Source: Gemmata massiliana
Lineage (GTDB): Bacteria; Planctomycetota; Planctomycetia; Gemmatales; Gemmataceae
Direction of reading: 5' to 3'
Assembly: GCF_901538265.1 (NCBI RefSeq)
Contig: NZ_LR593886.1
Location: 3,518,843 to 3,582,842 of the forward strand
Length of the DNA: 64,000 nucleotides
Shown here: positions 42,179 through 50,704 of the stretch, one piece after another
Layout of the letters: every line of letters begins with the position of its first letter
Numbering within the stretch: the first letter of the stretch is position 1
Position numbers and translations under genes: made by a program
The notes under the pieces: model-generated
Databases searched by the model: none
Seen by the model: the letters and a program-made list of their open reading frames with translations, nothing else
Told to the model about the DNA's origin: nothing

Positions 42179-42613
42179 TCACTTCTTGACACGCTTCAGA
42201 ACGAACTTGGCGGTCTGAGACTCTTTCTCCGTGGCCGCGTCGAAGTTCGCCGGGCGCCGACTGCCCTCGCCCAGATAGACGACGACCGTGAGCGCATCTT
42301 TCTCGACTTTGAAAATGGCTTCGTTGGTCACCCCGGATTCGGGCTTCCGGAGCATCTTGAAATCGACGATCTTGGGAGAGGTGGAGGGATCGAGGGCAGT
42401 GATTTCGCCGTCGCCGAGCTTACCGAACGTGAACTTCGTGCCGGTCACGGTGACCGCGATCCGCTCGTCTTCGGACAGGTCACGCTCGATACCGTTGGCG
42501 GCGGTGGACACGAGAACCCAGTCGCCTTCGAGCGCTTTCAGTTCCTTCCGCGCGGCCTCGTTCAGATCGGCCGCGGGCGCGAACAGCGACGCAACTAGCA
42601 CTGCGCTGAACAT
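42179..42613 (-). CDS. TIGR03067 domain protein, exported
   Basis: The start at 42613 has GAGG ahead and begins a short signal peptide (FSAVLVASLFAPAA). The mature part LKALEGDWVLVSTAANG is the TIGR03067 signature, a planctomycete family of unknown function that resembles lipocalin-like barrels. The remainder is beta-rich and ends KESQTAKFVLKRVKK. 144 residues, typical for the family. Paired TTAGC elements lie upstream. Confidence 0.8.
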   Translation of the reverse strand: MFSAVLVASLFAPAADLNEAARKELKALEGDWVLVSTAANGIERDLSEDERIAVTVTGTKFTFGKLGDGEITALDPSTSPKIVDFKMLRKPESGVTNEAIFKVEKDALTVVVYLGEGSRRPANFDAATEKESQTAKFVLKRVKK

Positions 42614-43152
42614 GATGTTCCTCGCGGCTTCGTTTTGAGTTGAACCAAGTCTACCCTGGTGGACAGACCGAAACAATAACACAACCGTAACAACCGCCCG
42701 CCTCGACACGCGACCCCGTTCGACCCACGCGCTGGGCCGGCTAACAATTGCTAACACTTCGGGCCACTGATCAATCTCCCGGGCTAGAACGCCGCACGAA
42801 GTGCTGTCATTTCAAGAAATTGAGCGCGATTGCCTCGTCTTCGTTGTCGCACGCGACGGCTAACATTGACTAATATTTTCGTGCGTTCGACCCGGAATCG
42901 GGTTGTTGCCGAATCGCTCGCCCCAAGTGCCTCTCGTGAAATTGTACACTAGTGAACAAATACTTCAAGCGATTTCGCCGATTCGGATAGATTTGCAGTC
43001 GAGAACCTCGTTACTTCTCCCCGGTGATCTGTCGGACGGTCCTACACAGAACAAAAGTAAAACGGCGCATTGATTCAGACGTTGGTCGTGAAATGGTTTG
43101 GTTCCTGTGATTACACAATCGGTCGAATGCGTGCTGAGGCGGGCGTGATCGA
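42614..43152. other. Intergenic region upstream of the TIGR03067 gene
   Basis: About 540 bases, AT-richer than the flanking genes, with no convincing coding frame on either strand. It is the 5' region of the TIGR03067 gene and the 3' region of the kinase gene. It contains two TTAGC elements, listed separately. The centre (42880-43080) has several poly-A/T patches but no recognised RNA. Confidence 0.5.
42738..42874 (-). promoter_or_regulatory. Two TTAGC-type elements upstream of the TIGR03067 gene
   Basis: Read on the minus strand, ATTAGTCAATGTTAGCCG (42874-42857) and GTTAGCAATTGTTAGCCG (42755-42738) lie 119 bases apart, the nearer one 125 bases from the ATG. Their sequence, order and spacing match the pair at 27030-27163. 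Confidence 0.4.
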
Positions 43153-45177
43153 TTAGTTTCGGTTCGGGCGTCGGAGGGCGAGTAAATTTTCGCCGGCTTC
43201 GCGCCAGTTGGTCACGGCTTCTTTCAACTCTGGGGTGAGGGTGCTGAGTTCTTTGCGGATTCTCGGTTCCAGCCCTTCCAGCGTTGCGAGTGACTGTTCG
43301 ATGTCCCGGCAGAGGGTTTCGTGCTGCTTACGGTATTTGGCCGCAAGCCCCCTCAAGTCAGATTCCGGAACTCCCTTCGATTTGTCGAAACGAAATAGAC
43401 TGGTCATCTGTTCGCGCCACGCGACGAGGTTGCCGGCCAGTTTCGGCCCGAACCCCTTGATCTGCGTCACAAAGTGATAGTCGATGTCGAATGCAGTGAG
43501 CACGTTGTACGCGGTCAGCACCTGTTTGCGGCCCTCGCCGATGTTCGGGATGTCGGCGTCCGAGATGAAGCACGATCGGAGGTGCTGGGTCCGGGCCAGA
43601 TCCTCGCGCCTTAGTTCGAGTGAGTTTCGCTCGTTTTGGTGCTGTTGTTGAAGCCGCCGGCACTGCGTCGCGGTGTCTTGAACGCGCCGGACCAGGGAAC
43701 CGTGCTGGTGCGCGTATCGCGCAGCGCGCTGGTCCCATTCGTCTTCGAGTTGTTCGAGCGCGTGAACAGCGGAATGCAGTCGCGTTCGTCGGCGCGTGAG
43801 TTCGCGGCGGTACGGTGAATTCGTAACGCTTAGTCCCAACCAGATCCCGAACACGAGCGTGACGAGTATCCCGATGAGAAGGGCGGGGCGGCTCAAACAG
43901 CCGAGAAACACCAACAACACACCAAGACCCGTCGCGACTGCGAGAATGGTCGTGACGGACTTGTGGGTATCGAGGTTTTCCGGCAGCGGGTCCGGCTCCG
44001 GTAAGCTCGCAGGCTCGTAGCTTTCTCGATCGTATGGGAAGTCCAACAGGCGCGACTTTTTGAGCCGTGCGAGATACACCCCGATCCGCACCTCGTCCAC
44101 CGTGAACGTTGTGGGGCGGTCGCCGACATCGAAGAAGTAGTCCGGACCGCGCCCGTTCGCGATCCGGCACCACACGCATGTTCCTGCCCCACCCCAATAT
44201 TCGTGCCCGGAATCGTTCGAGCAGGTAAGAATTTGCGGTGCAAGGCGCCCTAAAGCGTCGTACCACTCGATGGCTTTTGGTCTGGCGTTCAGTCCGTCCG
44301 ATCCTTTCTCGAAAGCCCTGCAGAATAGTGTGGCCAGTTCGGGCGGGAGATCGCTGAGGGTCGGCGTAAATGGTGGTGGGTCCATTTGCACCGCGCGCGA
44401 CCGCGGACCGTATGCGAACCGGAACTCGCGGATCGCGTCCTCGAAGGCCAAATCGCCCGGGCCAAGATAGACGCCGGCATACGGGTGGCGCCCGACGAGC
44501 AAGAACTGGAACATCAACACGGCCAGCCCGAAACAATCGTGGTTGATCGTGCGCGATACGGTTCGGAGGTTCTGGCCCTGAAGTTCCGGTGGGGTGTAGT
44601 GCGCGACTCCAACTTCGCAAAGGTACTGTCGTCCGGCCGAAGTGACTTGGAACGAATCGCAGTCGATCAGCCTGATCTCCGTATTGGCGCTCACCAAAAC
44701 GTTGCTCTGGTTAACGTCCCCGACTAAGCATCCAGTTTTGTGAACTTCGTCGAACGCGCCCGCACAGTTGCGAGCGGCGTTGACGACGAAGCGCCACCCG
44801 GCACGCGGGAAATACTTCAATCGCTGTGCTGGGTTGTACAGGTGCTGGACCGGCTCGAAGCCCACCAACCGGGGCATGAGAAAGCCGGCGACGGTTCCGT
44901 TTCGCAGGAGGAGATCGGAGGGCCAAGCCGCGATCGATCGGACCCCGGGCGTTGCTAGCGTCGACAGCATGAGCCGGAGTTTTTCGGTGGTTTGCTGCGA
45001 GGCCGGTTTCTTGTAAACCTTGGCGAGTCGGTGCGGATCGCCGGCGACGGTATGGACCGAACCCTCGCCGCCGGAGGCGATCTCCGGACCGAGGGCGACG
45101 GCTCGACCGCGTTCATCAGTGAGTGCGTGGTGGGCAGACACGGGGCAACCGGGTGGCGAGGACGAGGGTTTTGTCAT
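43153..45177 (-). CDS. TerY-P triad protein kinase with helix-hairpin-helix C-terminus
   Basis: The start at 45177 gives a kinase-like domain: glycine loop GGEGS (37-40), K53 in LAKVYKK, catalytic D154 and N159 in VGDVNQSNVLV, and a divergent metal motif IDCDSFQV (171-178) in place of DFG. A Cys/His cluster follows (C319, C334, C337), then two membrane helices (408-427, 431-450), a coiled coil (455-535) and a double helix-hairpin-helix (IPNIGEGRKQ, IKGFGPKLAG; 541-590). This is the kinase of the TerY-P triad, with the PP2C and vWA genes just upstream; the triad was described with Ter stress systems. The gene overlaps the PP2C gene by about 60 bases. 674 residues. Confidence 0.85.
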   Translation of the reverse strand: MTKPSSSPPGCPVSAHHALTDERGRAVALGPEIASGGEGSVHTVAGDPHRLAKVYKKPASQQTTEKLRLMLSTLATPGVRSIAAWPSDLLLRNGTVAGFLMPRLVGFEPVQHLYNPAQRLKYFPRAGWRFVVNAARNCAGAFDEVHKTGCLVGDVNQSNVLVSANTEIRLIDCDSFQVTSAGRQYLCEVGVAHYTPPELQGQNLRTVSRTINHDCFGLAVLMFQFLLVGRHPYAGVYLGPGDLAFEDAIREFRFAYGPRSRAVQMDPPPFTPTLSDLPPELATLFCRAFEKGSDGLNARPKAIEWYDALGRLAPQILTCSNDSGHEYWGGAGTCVWCRIANGRGPDYFFDVGDRPTTFTVDEVRIGVYLARLKKSRLLDFPYDRESYEPASLPEPDPLPENLDTHKSVTTILAVATGLGVLLVFLGCLSRPALLIGILVTLVFGIWLGLSVTNSPYRRELTRRRTRLHSAVHALEQLEDEWDQRAARYAHQHGSLVRRVQDTATQCRRLQQQHQNERNSLELRREDLARTQHLRSCFISDADIPNIGEGRKQVLTAYNVLTAFDIDYHFVTQIKGFGPKLAGNLVAWREQMTSLFRFDKSKGVPESDLRGLAAKYRKQHETLCRDIEQSLATLEGLEPRIRKELSTLTPELKEAVTNWREAGENLLALRRPNRN

Positions 45178-45895
45178 CATCGGTCCGGGCGTTGACCTGC
45201 GATGACGCGAGAAACTGTCGCAATGAATCCGCGAGTTCCGCTGGGGCGGGGTGGTCGCGAAGAGTGGCAAAGAGGGGGCCGAAAAAACCAGCGTGCCCGC
45301 GCCGACTGGAGTAATCGAGCGCGAGCCTCTGGAGGCCATCGGAGAGTACCGCGAATTCGTCAACGCGCCCGGCAATGGTCTCGACGACGATCCGATCCTC
45401 GGCGCCGTCGTCGGTGAGGAAGTCGGTTACGTTGGCGTATTCCGCGGGCGCCGGCCAAAAGACGGGGGCGTAGCTCCCGTTATTCGACACAACGATTGCC
45501 CCGTCCCCGATCTGCGCGAACGCCGCGGAGTTTTCACCAATCACCGCGAGGATAGCAGTGCACGCTAATTCTCGCAGCCGAACCTGACGCTCCTCCGCTT
45601 GCCGAACGATTTCCGCCCGAGCCGTCAGCATCCATTTCACGAGTGCGTCGCGCGAGATTTGCGCGACGCTTGTTCCCGCGAGCAGGTCCGCACGGGTCTC
45701 AGCGAGCAGGGTATTGCAAGCCACGGTCGCGCCCACTTCCGCGAACTTGGCACTCCCGGCGCCGTCCGCGACCGCGACAATGAGTACGGTGCCCCCGACC
45801 GACTCAATGGTGCCCAATCGGTGCGCGTCTTGGCACGGCACACTTCGAGCGAGGTGCGAGGTTCCGGTGGAACTTTCGGCAAGTGTTCGCCACAT
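45116..45895 (-). CDS. PP2C-type protein phosphatase of the TerY-P triad
   Basis: The ATG at 45895 comes two bases after the vWA stop. A TTG at 45913 is in frame but less likely. Metal-binding PP2C motifs are all visible: D23 in PCQDAH, ADGAGSA (D44), QIGDGAI (D131), LSDGLQ (D186) and DDDKT (239-243). The 259-residue protein has no other domain. It should reverse phosphorylation by the adjacent kinase. Its tight spacing and overlap with both neighbours show a single operon. Confidence 0.9.
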   Translation of the reverse strand: MWRTLAESSTGTSHLARSVPCQDAHRLGTIESVGGTVLIVAVADGAGSAKFAEVGATVACNTLLAETRADLLAGTSVAQISRDALVKWMLTARAEIVRQAEERQVRLRELACTAILAVIGENSAAFAQIGDGAIVVSNNGSYAPVFWPAPAEYANVTDFLTDDGAEDRIVVETIAGRVDEFAVLSDGLQRLALDYSSRRGHAGFFGPLFATLRDHPAPAELADSLRQFLASSQVNARTDDDKTLVLATRLPRVCPPRTH

Positions 45896-45897
45896 GG

Positions 45898-46572
45898 TTA
45901 CAGGCTCGCCCAACCGGACGGATTGGGGAGCGCGACTTTGTTCTCTTCGCCCGGCTTGGAGTGGGAAACACTGCGCTGAGACTGGGACAGCCAGACAAAC
46001 AGCTCACGAAATTTGAGACCATCGAGTTTTAGTGGGGCGCGCACAGAAAGTTGTCGAAGCAGGTCAAAATTCGCCGCCCCGATGCCAACTGCAAAGAAAG
46101 CAAAAGCCTTTGCGGTTTCGCCTTGTTTCACGAGATTTACAGCGGTCTGCCACTCATCGGTTGGTTCTCCGTCAGTTATGAGGAATATCCACGGTCGAAA
46201 ATAGTGCAGGCCCACTTGCTTGTATGATGCTTTGCGCTGGTTCACCATCTCAATCGCGCGGCACACGGCTTCGCCCATCGGCGTTTCGCCGCCCGCGACC
46301 AGTGTCGGTGCTTGAAAGTTCTGCGCTCCGTGGAACTCACAAGCAGTCTCGACGCGCCCGCCGAAAGTCACGATGCCTACTTCGACCCGTTGGGCTGCTA
46401 GGGAATCGGCCAGGATGTCAGATTGGAACGCCTGAAGGCCTGAGTTGAGGGCGGCGATGGGAGCACCAGCCATTGATCCTGATACATCCAGCACAAGCAC
46501 GCACGGGCACCGGGGTTCCGGGTTCGAGGCGAGTTCGACGATAGCGCTTCCGAATGGCACTTGCTCGGCCAT
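45898..46572 (-). CDS. TerY-like vWA domain protein
   Basis: GAGG precedes the ATG at 46572; the frame extends 32 codons further but without homology. The 224-residue protein has the complete metal-ion-dependent adhesion site: D29-VS-G-S33 in LVLDVSGSM, T97 in GGETPMG and D134 in LITDGEP. The stretch RVEVGIVTFGGRV and the short C-terminal tail match the TerY family. First gene of the three-gene operon. It probably scaffolds the kinase and phosphatase or binds their substrate. Confidence 0.9.
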   Translation of the reverse strand: MAEQVPFGSAIVELASNPEPRCPCVLVLDVSGSMAGAPIAALNSGLQAFQSDILADSLAAQRVEVGIVTFGGRVETACEFHGAQNFQAPTLVAGGETPMGEAVCRAIEMVNQRKASYKQVGLHYFRPWIFLITDGEPTDEWQTAVNLVKQGETAKAFAFFAVGIGAANFDLLRQLSVRAPLKLDGLKFRELFVWLSQSQRSVSHSKPGEENKVALPNPSGWASL

Positions 46573-46705
46573 GACCGATCCTCTCGCGGAGTCGTCCAGA
46601 CGCGGTATGTTGTGAAAGGTCGGAGTATAACACGACCTTGTTGCGGGTGAGAGTTGTTTGTTCAACATTCCTGGTCAAAAGCCAGAGGGCGCGGAGAAGC
46701 GGATC

Positions 46706-47254
46706 ATGGGTCAGTGGACCAAGCGCCCGCAGAACTATTGCCGGGGGTGTAATTACTCGTGGTACCCGCGTGGGAAGAACATCTCTTACTGCTGCCCCCG
46801 GTGCGGGAGCCAGGACGTTGAAACCGCGCTGATGGCCTTTATGCGTGGGCTGGCCGCGTTGATGGCCGCACTTGTGGCCGTAATTCAAACTCTTTTCGAC
46901 ATTGTGGGGAAGTTGGGCAGGTGGGCGTTCGGGCAATTGATTCGGGTTCGCGCGTGGTGGGTGGCGCGCAACCGCCACGCACCTGCTCCCGGATTTCGAC
47001 CGGCGCCACGAGGTGGGGCGCATCGCCTACCTGTGAAGACCGGCTCGGTCGGTGGCGTGTGGGCTAGGATTTGCAGTTCGGTTGGCCGGTTTTTCGGATG
47101 GGTTGCTTCGATCAATGACGACATCACCGGTGGGAACGAAAATCCACATCCGCTCAGTATTCTGGCGAAGCTATTCGTGATTCTTGTGTTTGCTGCCGTT
47201 CTCTTTGCAACAGCCGTGCTCATGTTTCGCGGTTTGGGACTCCTGAGTCGGTAG
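46706..47254 (+). CDS. Zinc-ribbon membrane protein next to the TerY-P triad
   Basis: GGAG lies before the ATG at 46706; the frame extends upstream to 46658. A zinc ribbon (C12, C15, C29/C30, C33 in YCRGC and YCCPRCG) is followed by a hydrophobic segment (about 41-70), a basic linker and a C-terminal membrane helix (HPLSILAKLFVILVFAAVLF). It is transcribed away from the vWA gene, 133 bases apart. The family is not recognised; by position it may be part of the same pathway. 182 residues. Confidence 0.6.
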   Translation: MGQWTKRPQNYCRGCNYSWYPRGKNISYCCPRCGSQDVETALMAFMRGLAALMAALVAVIQTLFDIVGKLGRWAFGQLIRVRAWWVARNRHAPAPGFRPAPRGGAHRLPVKTGSVGGVWARICSSVGRFFGWVASINDDITGGNENPHPLSILAKLFVILVFAAVLFATAVLMFRGLGLLSR

Positions 47255-47815
47255 CTCGATTGCAGTGATCCATTCTCGACGAGCGCATCGAGTTGGTGCC
47301 GTGGGCCACCCGTTGGCGAAGATCACGTCGCGTCTCGCTCTTAGCCGTGTTGCGTTTTGGTTGGTAGATGGCGCCTCGGTGCTCGCTCCTCTCGTGACCG
47401 AACACTTCTGTGCCCGCGCTCGCGGGTATTTGTGCCACACACGGGATCGGAATCGCACTTTCAGCTCGTGTGCGGACCATAAAGATAAAGAAGCAATGAA
47501 GAAATGGTGAACGATGTGGTAGCTGCTCGGCGGGCAGATGTGGTCGCGATCTGTCCAAAAAGCGTCGAACGAGTGATCAGGGATGAAAGCGAAATGAAAT
47601 TGAATCCGGAGTGCAGTGGACCCGGGAAATGGATCGGGTATGCTCGACGAATACTGAATTTCCGAATCATTTTAGCCTCTCCCACCGTCTTTGATCTGGC
47701 TGGCTTCTGGTCAGCCATCAAAGATTCGCCGGTCGCTGTCTCCGACCGGATCTGGAGTCCGTTTCAACATCAATGCTCGCTTCTTTCGTAAAGAACGAGT
47801 GAAGGAGAAGTGAGG
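47255..47815. other. Intergenic region before the polyphosphate polymerase gene
   Basis: About 560 bases. One plus-strand frame (47265-47510, GTG start) ends in a Cys/His-containing tail FSSCADHKDKEAMKKW and might be a remnant of a zinc-finger protein, but codon use and the lack of a ribosome binding site argue against a working gene. Near the right end TTTGATCTGGCTGG and CCAGCCATCAAAG form an imperfect inverted repeat. The last bases hold the AGGAG of the next gene. Confidence 0.4.
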
Positions 47816-48610
47816 ATGGCGGAGGCGGCGGATTCGGCTCTCGGTTCTGCGGTAGCGGCGAGCACGTTGCAATCTCCTTCGCTCTTCGGCCTCGGGACGG
47901 AAGCCGACGGCGCGACCGCCTACGAGGTGAAGTACCTGCTGACCGAAGAGCAGGTGTCGGAGGTGGTGACGCGGGTGACCGGGAAGCTGGACCTGGACCC
48001 GTTCGCGGACCCCGCGATGGGGAATGCGTACCTGACCACGAGCGTGTACACGGACACCCCGAACTTCGACGTGTTCTACCGGACCGAGGGGTACGACCTG
48101 GACAAGTTTCGGGTCCGGCGCTACGGGCACACCGGCCCCGTGTTCGTGGAGCGCAAGACCAAGAACGGGGACAAAGTTCGCAAGCACCGCGTGCGCATCA
48201 GTCCGGGCGAAGTACCGGATTTGGCGGCTCCGGCGCTGAACGGGGAGTGGGCCGGGGAGTGGTTCCACAGTCAGTTGCTCCAGAAGCAACTTCAGCCCGT
48301 GTGCCGGGTGGCCTACGAGCGCGTCGCGTATCTGGGCACCGCGGACGGTGGAACCGTGCGCCTCACGTTCGACCGCAACATCCGCGGGGTACTCGTGCGC
48401 GAGTGGAAACTGGAACCCGTGAGTGCGGTTCCGGCGCTGCTGGATAAGGTCGTGTGCGAGTTCAAGTTCCGGACCGCGATGCCGGCTTTGTTTAAGGGGA
48501 TTGTGGCGGACTTGGGGCTCACACCCACGCCTGTCTCCAAGTACCGCACGTTCGTTCAAGCTGCGGGACTCGCAGGCGCGAGGACCGAGAATATTTCCGC
48601 GTGTGGGTGA
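47816..48610 (+). CDS. VTC-domain polyphosphate polymerase
   Basis: The ATG at 47816 follows AAGGAGAAGTGAGG. The CYTH-like tunnel fold of VTC polymerases is shown by YEVKYLLTEEQ, FRVRRYG, FVERKTKNGDKVRKHR, VAYERVAYLG, VRLTFDRNIRG and a closing CEFKFRTAMPALFK, with the basic and acidic residues that bind ATP/polyphosphate and metal. It should make polyphosphate or a related polymer in the cytoplasm. The 106-base spacing to the CotH gene and the same direction suggest one operon, a pairing seen in many bacteria. 264 residues, without an SPX domain. Confidence 0.88.
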   Translation: MAEAADSALGSAVAASTLQSPSLFGLGTEADGATAYEVKYLLTEEQVSEVVTRVTGKLDLDPFADPAMGNAYLTTSVYTDTPNFDVFYRTEGYDLDKFRVRRYGHTGPVFVERKTKNGDKVRKHRVRISPGEVPDLAAPALNGEWAGEWFHSQLLQKQLQPVCRVAYERVAYLGTADGGTVRLTFDRNIRGVLVREWKLEPVSAVPALLDKVVCEFKFRTAMPALFKGIVADLGLTPTPVSKYRTFVQAAGLAGARTENISACG

Positions 48611-48715
48611 AGACTCGCTGTTTGGTGCGTTCGACCGTGTTGAAACGGTCGGTCGAGAGGTTGGGTTGTAACGCGGAGCGGGGTGCCGCTCGCATTTCAT
48701 CACGAAAGGTCCACA

Positions 48716-50605
48716 ATGCACCGACGATTATTCGCGTTGCCCGCGGCGTGCCTCGCCGCGGCGCTGGTGGCGCTTTGCGCGCCGAGCGGGTTCACCCAAC
48801 CCGACAAGGGCGGGAAGGGGGGCTTCGGCAAGGGCGGCGGGTTCGGTGGCCCCCCGGGTGGGGGGGAGCGCAAGATCCTTTCGGAGTTCGACAAGAATAA
48901 AGACGGTTGGCTGAACGCCGAAGAGCGAAAGCCGGCGCGCGAGTCCGCGAAGCGCGGGGGCGGTTTCGGCGGGTTCGGTGGACCGAAGGGCGGATTCGGG
49001 CGCGGGGAAGCCGGGAAGCCCGGACCGAAGGTCACGCCGGGCGAGGTCAAGAACTTCCCGGACGCGAAGCTCTACGACGCCACCGTGCTCCGCACGATCT
49101 TCCTGGAGTTCGAGAACTCCGACTGGGAGGCCGAACTCCAGGACTTCCACGGCACCGATGTGGACGTCCCCGCGACCGTCACCATCGACGGCAAGAAGTA
49201 CGCGAACGTCGGCATCCACTTCCGCGGGATGTCGTCGTACATGGGGGTCGGGGCCGGCTCGAAGCGGTCGCTGAACCTCTCCTTCGACATGGCCGACGAG
49301 AAACAGCGCGTTTACGGCGCCAAGACACTGAACCTGCTCAACAGCCACGAAGACCCGACGATGATGAGCACCGTGCTGTACTCGCACATCGCGGGGCAGT
49401 ACATCCCAACGCCGAAAGCGAACTTCGTGAAGGTCGTTATCAACGGCGAGAGCTGGGGCATTTATGGCAGCGTGCAGCAGTTCGATAAGCCGTTCCTTAA
49501 AGAGAACTTCAACAGCACGAAGGGCACGCGCTGGAAGGTTCGCGGTAGCCCCGGTGGGCGCGGCGGGCTGGAATACTTCGGCGAGGACGTGGCCGCGTAC
49601 AAGCGCGTTTTCGAGATGAAGGGTGGTGAGAACGAGGCCGCGTGGAAGGCGCTCATCAACTTGTGCAAGGTGCTGAACCAGACGCCCGCGGACAAGCTCG
49701 AAGAGGCGCTCAAGCCGATCCTCGACATCGACGGCGTGCTGTGGTTCCTCGCACTGGACAACGCACTCATCAACTGCGACGGCTACTGGATTCGGTCCAG
49801 CGACTACAGCATCTGCCTCGACGATAAGGGCAAGTTCCACATCGTCCCGCACGACATGAACGAAGCGTTCCGTCCCGCGGGCGGTCCCGGTATGGGTGGG
49901 CCGGGGGGCATGATGTTGCGGTTGCCCCCGCCCGGTGTGATCCTACCACAACCGGTTCAGGACACGCTCCAACTCACCGAGGAGCAAAAGAAGAAGCTGG
50001 CCGAGATGCAAAAGAGCGTGGATGAGCAAATCGAGAAACTGCTGACCGAAGACCAGCGCAAAGCGTTCAAGGAGATGAAGGACCGCGCCACCGTGGTCGG
50101 TGGGCCGGGCGGCGGGTTCCCCGGTGGTCCCGGAGGGGGCTTCCCGGGTGGCCCCGGCGGTGGGTTCGGTGGCCCCGGCGGTCCGGGCGGCGGAATGGGT
50201 GGCGGGCGCCCGGGCGGTGGGGTCGAACTCGATCCGCTCGTCGGGCTAACCGACGCTAGCAAGCCGCTCCGCAGCAAACTGCTCGCGGTTCCCGCGTTCA
50301 AGACAAAGTATCTGGCGAACGTGAAGAAGATCGCCGAAGAATCGCTCGACTGGAAGAAGCTCGGTCCGGTCGTGGCGGGGTACCGCAAGCTGATCGAGAA
50401 GGAAGTGGAACTCGATACGCGGAAGCTCGACTCGTTCGAGGCGTTCAAGCGCAACACCGACCCTGCGGCTCCCACGGCCAGCGCCGGCGGTCCGGGCGGT
50501 GGCGGTCGCGGCCCTGGCGGTCAGGGGATGAATATCCGGGCCTTCGCAGAACAGCGGCAGAAGTACCTGCTCAGCAACGCGGACGTGAAGAAAGCCGGGC
50601 AGTGA
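48716..50605 (+). CDS. CotH kinase family protein with Gly-rich and LTxxQ inserts
   Basis: The ATG at 48716 follows AAAGG and starts a signal peptide ending SGFTQPD. A Gly-rich stretch with one EF-hand-like loop (DKNKDGWLNAEE) precedes the CotH kinase body (about 110-410: YANVGIHFRGMSS, RWKVRGSPGG, ALDNALINCDGYWIRSSDY, FHIVPHDMNEAF). The C-terminal third holds a Spy-like LTxxQ helix pair (LQLTEEQKKKLAEMQ, LTEDQRKAFKEMKD), a GGPGGGF repeat and another helical segment. CotH proteins phosphorylate secreted proteins using ATP. Exported location is likely. 629 residues. Confidence 0.85.
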   Translation: MHRRLFALPAACLAAALVALCAPSGFTQPDKGGKGGFGKGGGFGGPPGGGERKILSEFDKNKDGWLNAEERKPARESAKRGGGFGGFGGPKGGFGRGEAGKPGPKVTPGEVKNFPDAKLYDATVLRTIFLEFENSDWEAELQDFHGTDVDVPATVTIDGKKYANVGIHFRGMSSYMGVGAGSKRSLNLSFDMADEKQRVYGAKTLNLLNSHEDPTMMSTVLYSHIAGQYIPTPKANFVKVVINGESWGIYGSVQQFDKPFLKENFNSTKGTRWKVRGSPGGRGGLEYFGEDVAAYKRVFEMKGGENEAAWKALINLCKVLNQTPADKLEEALKPILDIDGVLWFLALDNALINCDGYWIRSSDYSICLDDKGKFHIVPHDMNEAFRPAGGPGMGGPGGMMLRLPPPGVILPQPVQDTLQLTEEQKKKLAEMQKSVDEQIEKLLTEDQRKAFKEMKDRATVVGGPGGGFPGGPGGGFPGGPGGGFGGPGGPGGGMGGGRPGGGVELDPLVGLTDASKPLRSKLLAVPAFKTKYLANVKKIAEESLDWKKLGPVVAGYRKLIEKEVELDTRKLDSFEAFKRNTDPAAPTASAGGPGGGGRGPGGQGMNIRAFAEQRQKYLLSNADVKKAGQ

Positions 50606-50628
50606 TACGAGTTGGGAATCGTTCGTTG

Positions 50629-50660
50629 CGCTCGGGGCTTCAAGAGGCCCCGAGCGTTTT
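50629..50660 (+). terminator. Rho-independent terminator after the CotH gene
   Basis: CGCTCGGGGC (50629-50638) pairs with GCCCCGAGCG (50647-50656), the loop closed by two further weak pairs, followed by TTTTT. It ends the polyphosphate polymerase-CotH unit 24 bases after the stop. Confidence 0.85.
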
Positions 50661-50704
50661 TGCTTCCGTGCTCGGTTGAACGCCAGGCATGCCGTATCCT
50701 CCGA

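Noticed and set aside
47265-47510. Plus-strand frame with a Cys/His-rich end, possible zinc-finger protein
   Set aside because: There is no ribosome binding site, the third codon position lacks the GC bias of the neighbours, and the pattern is too weak to assign a family.
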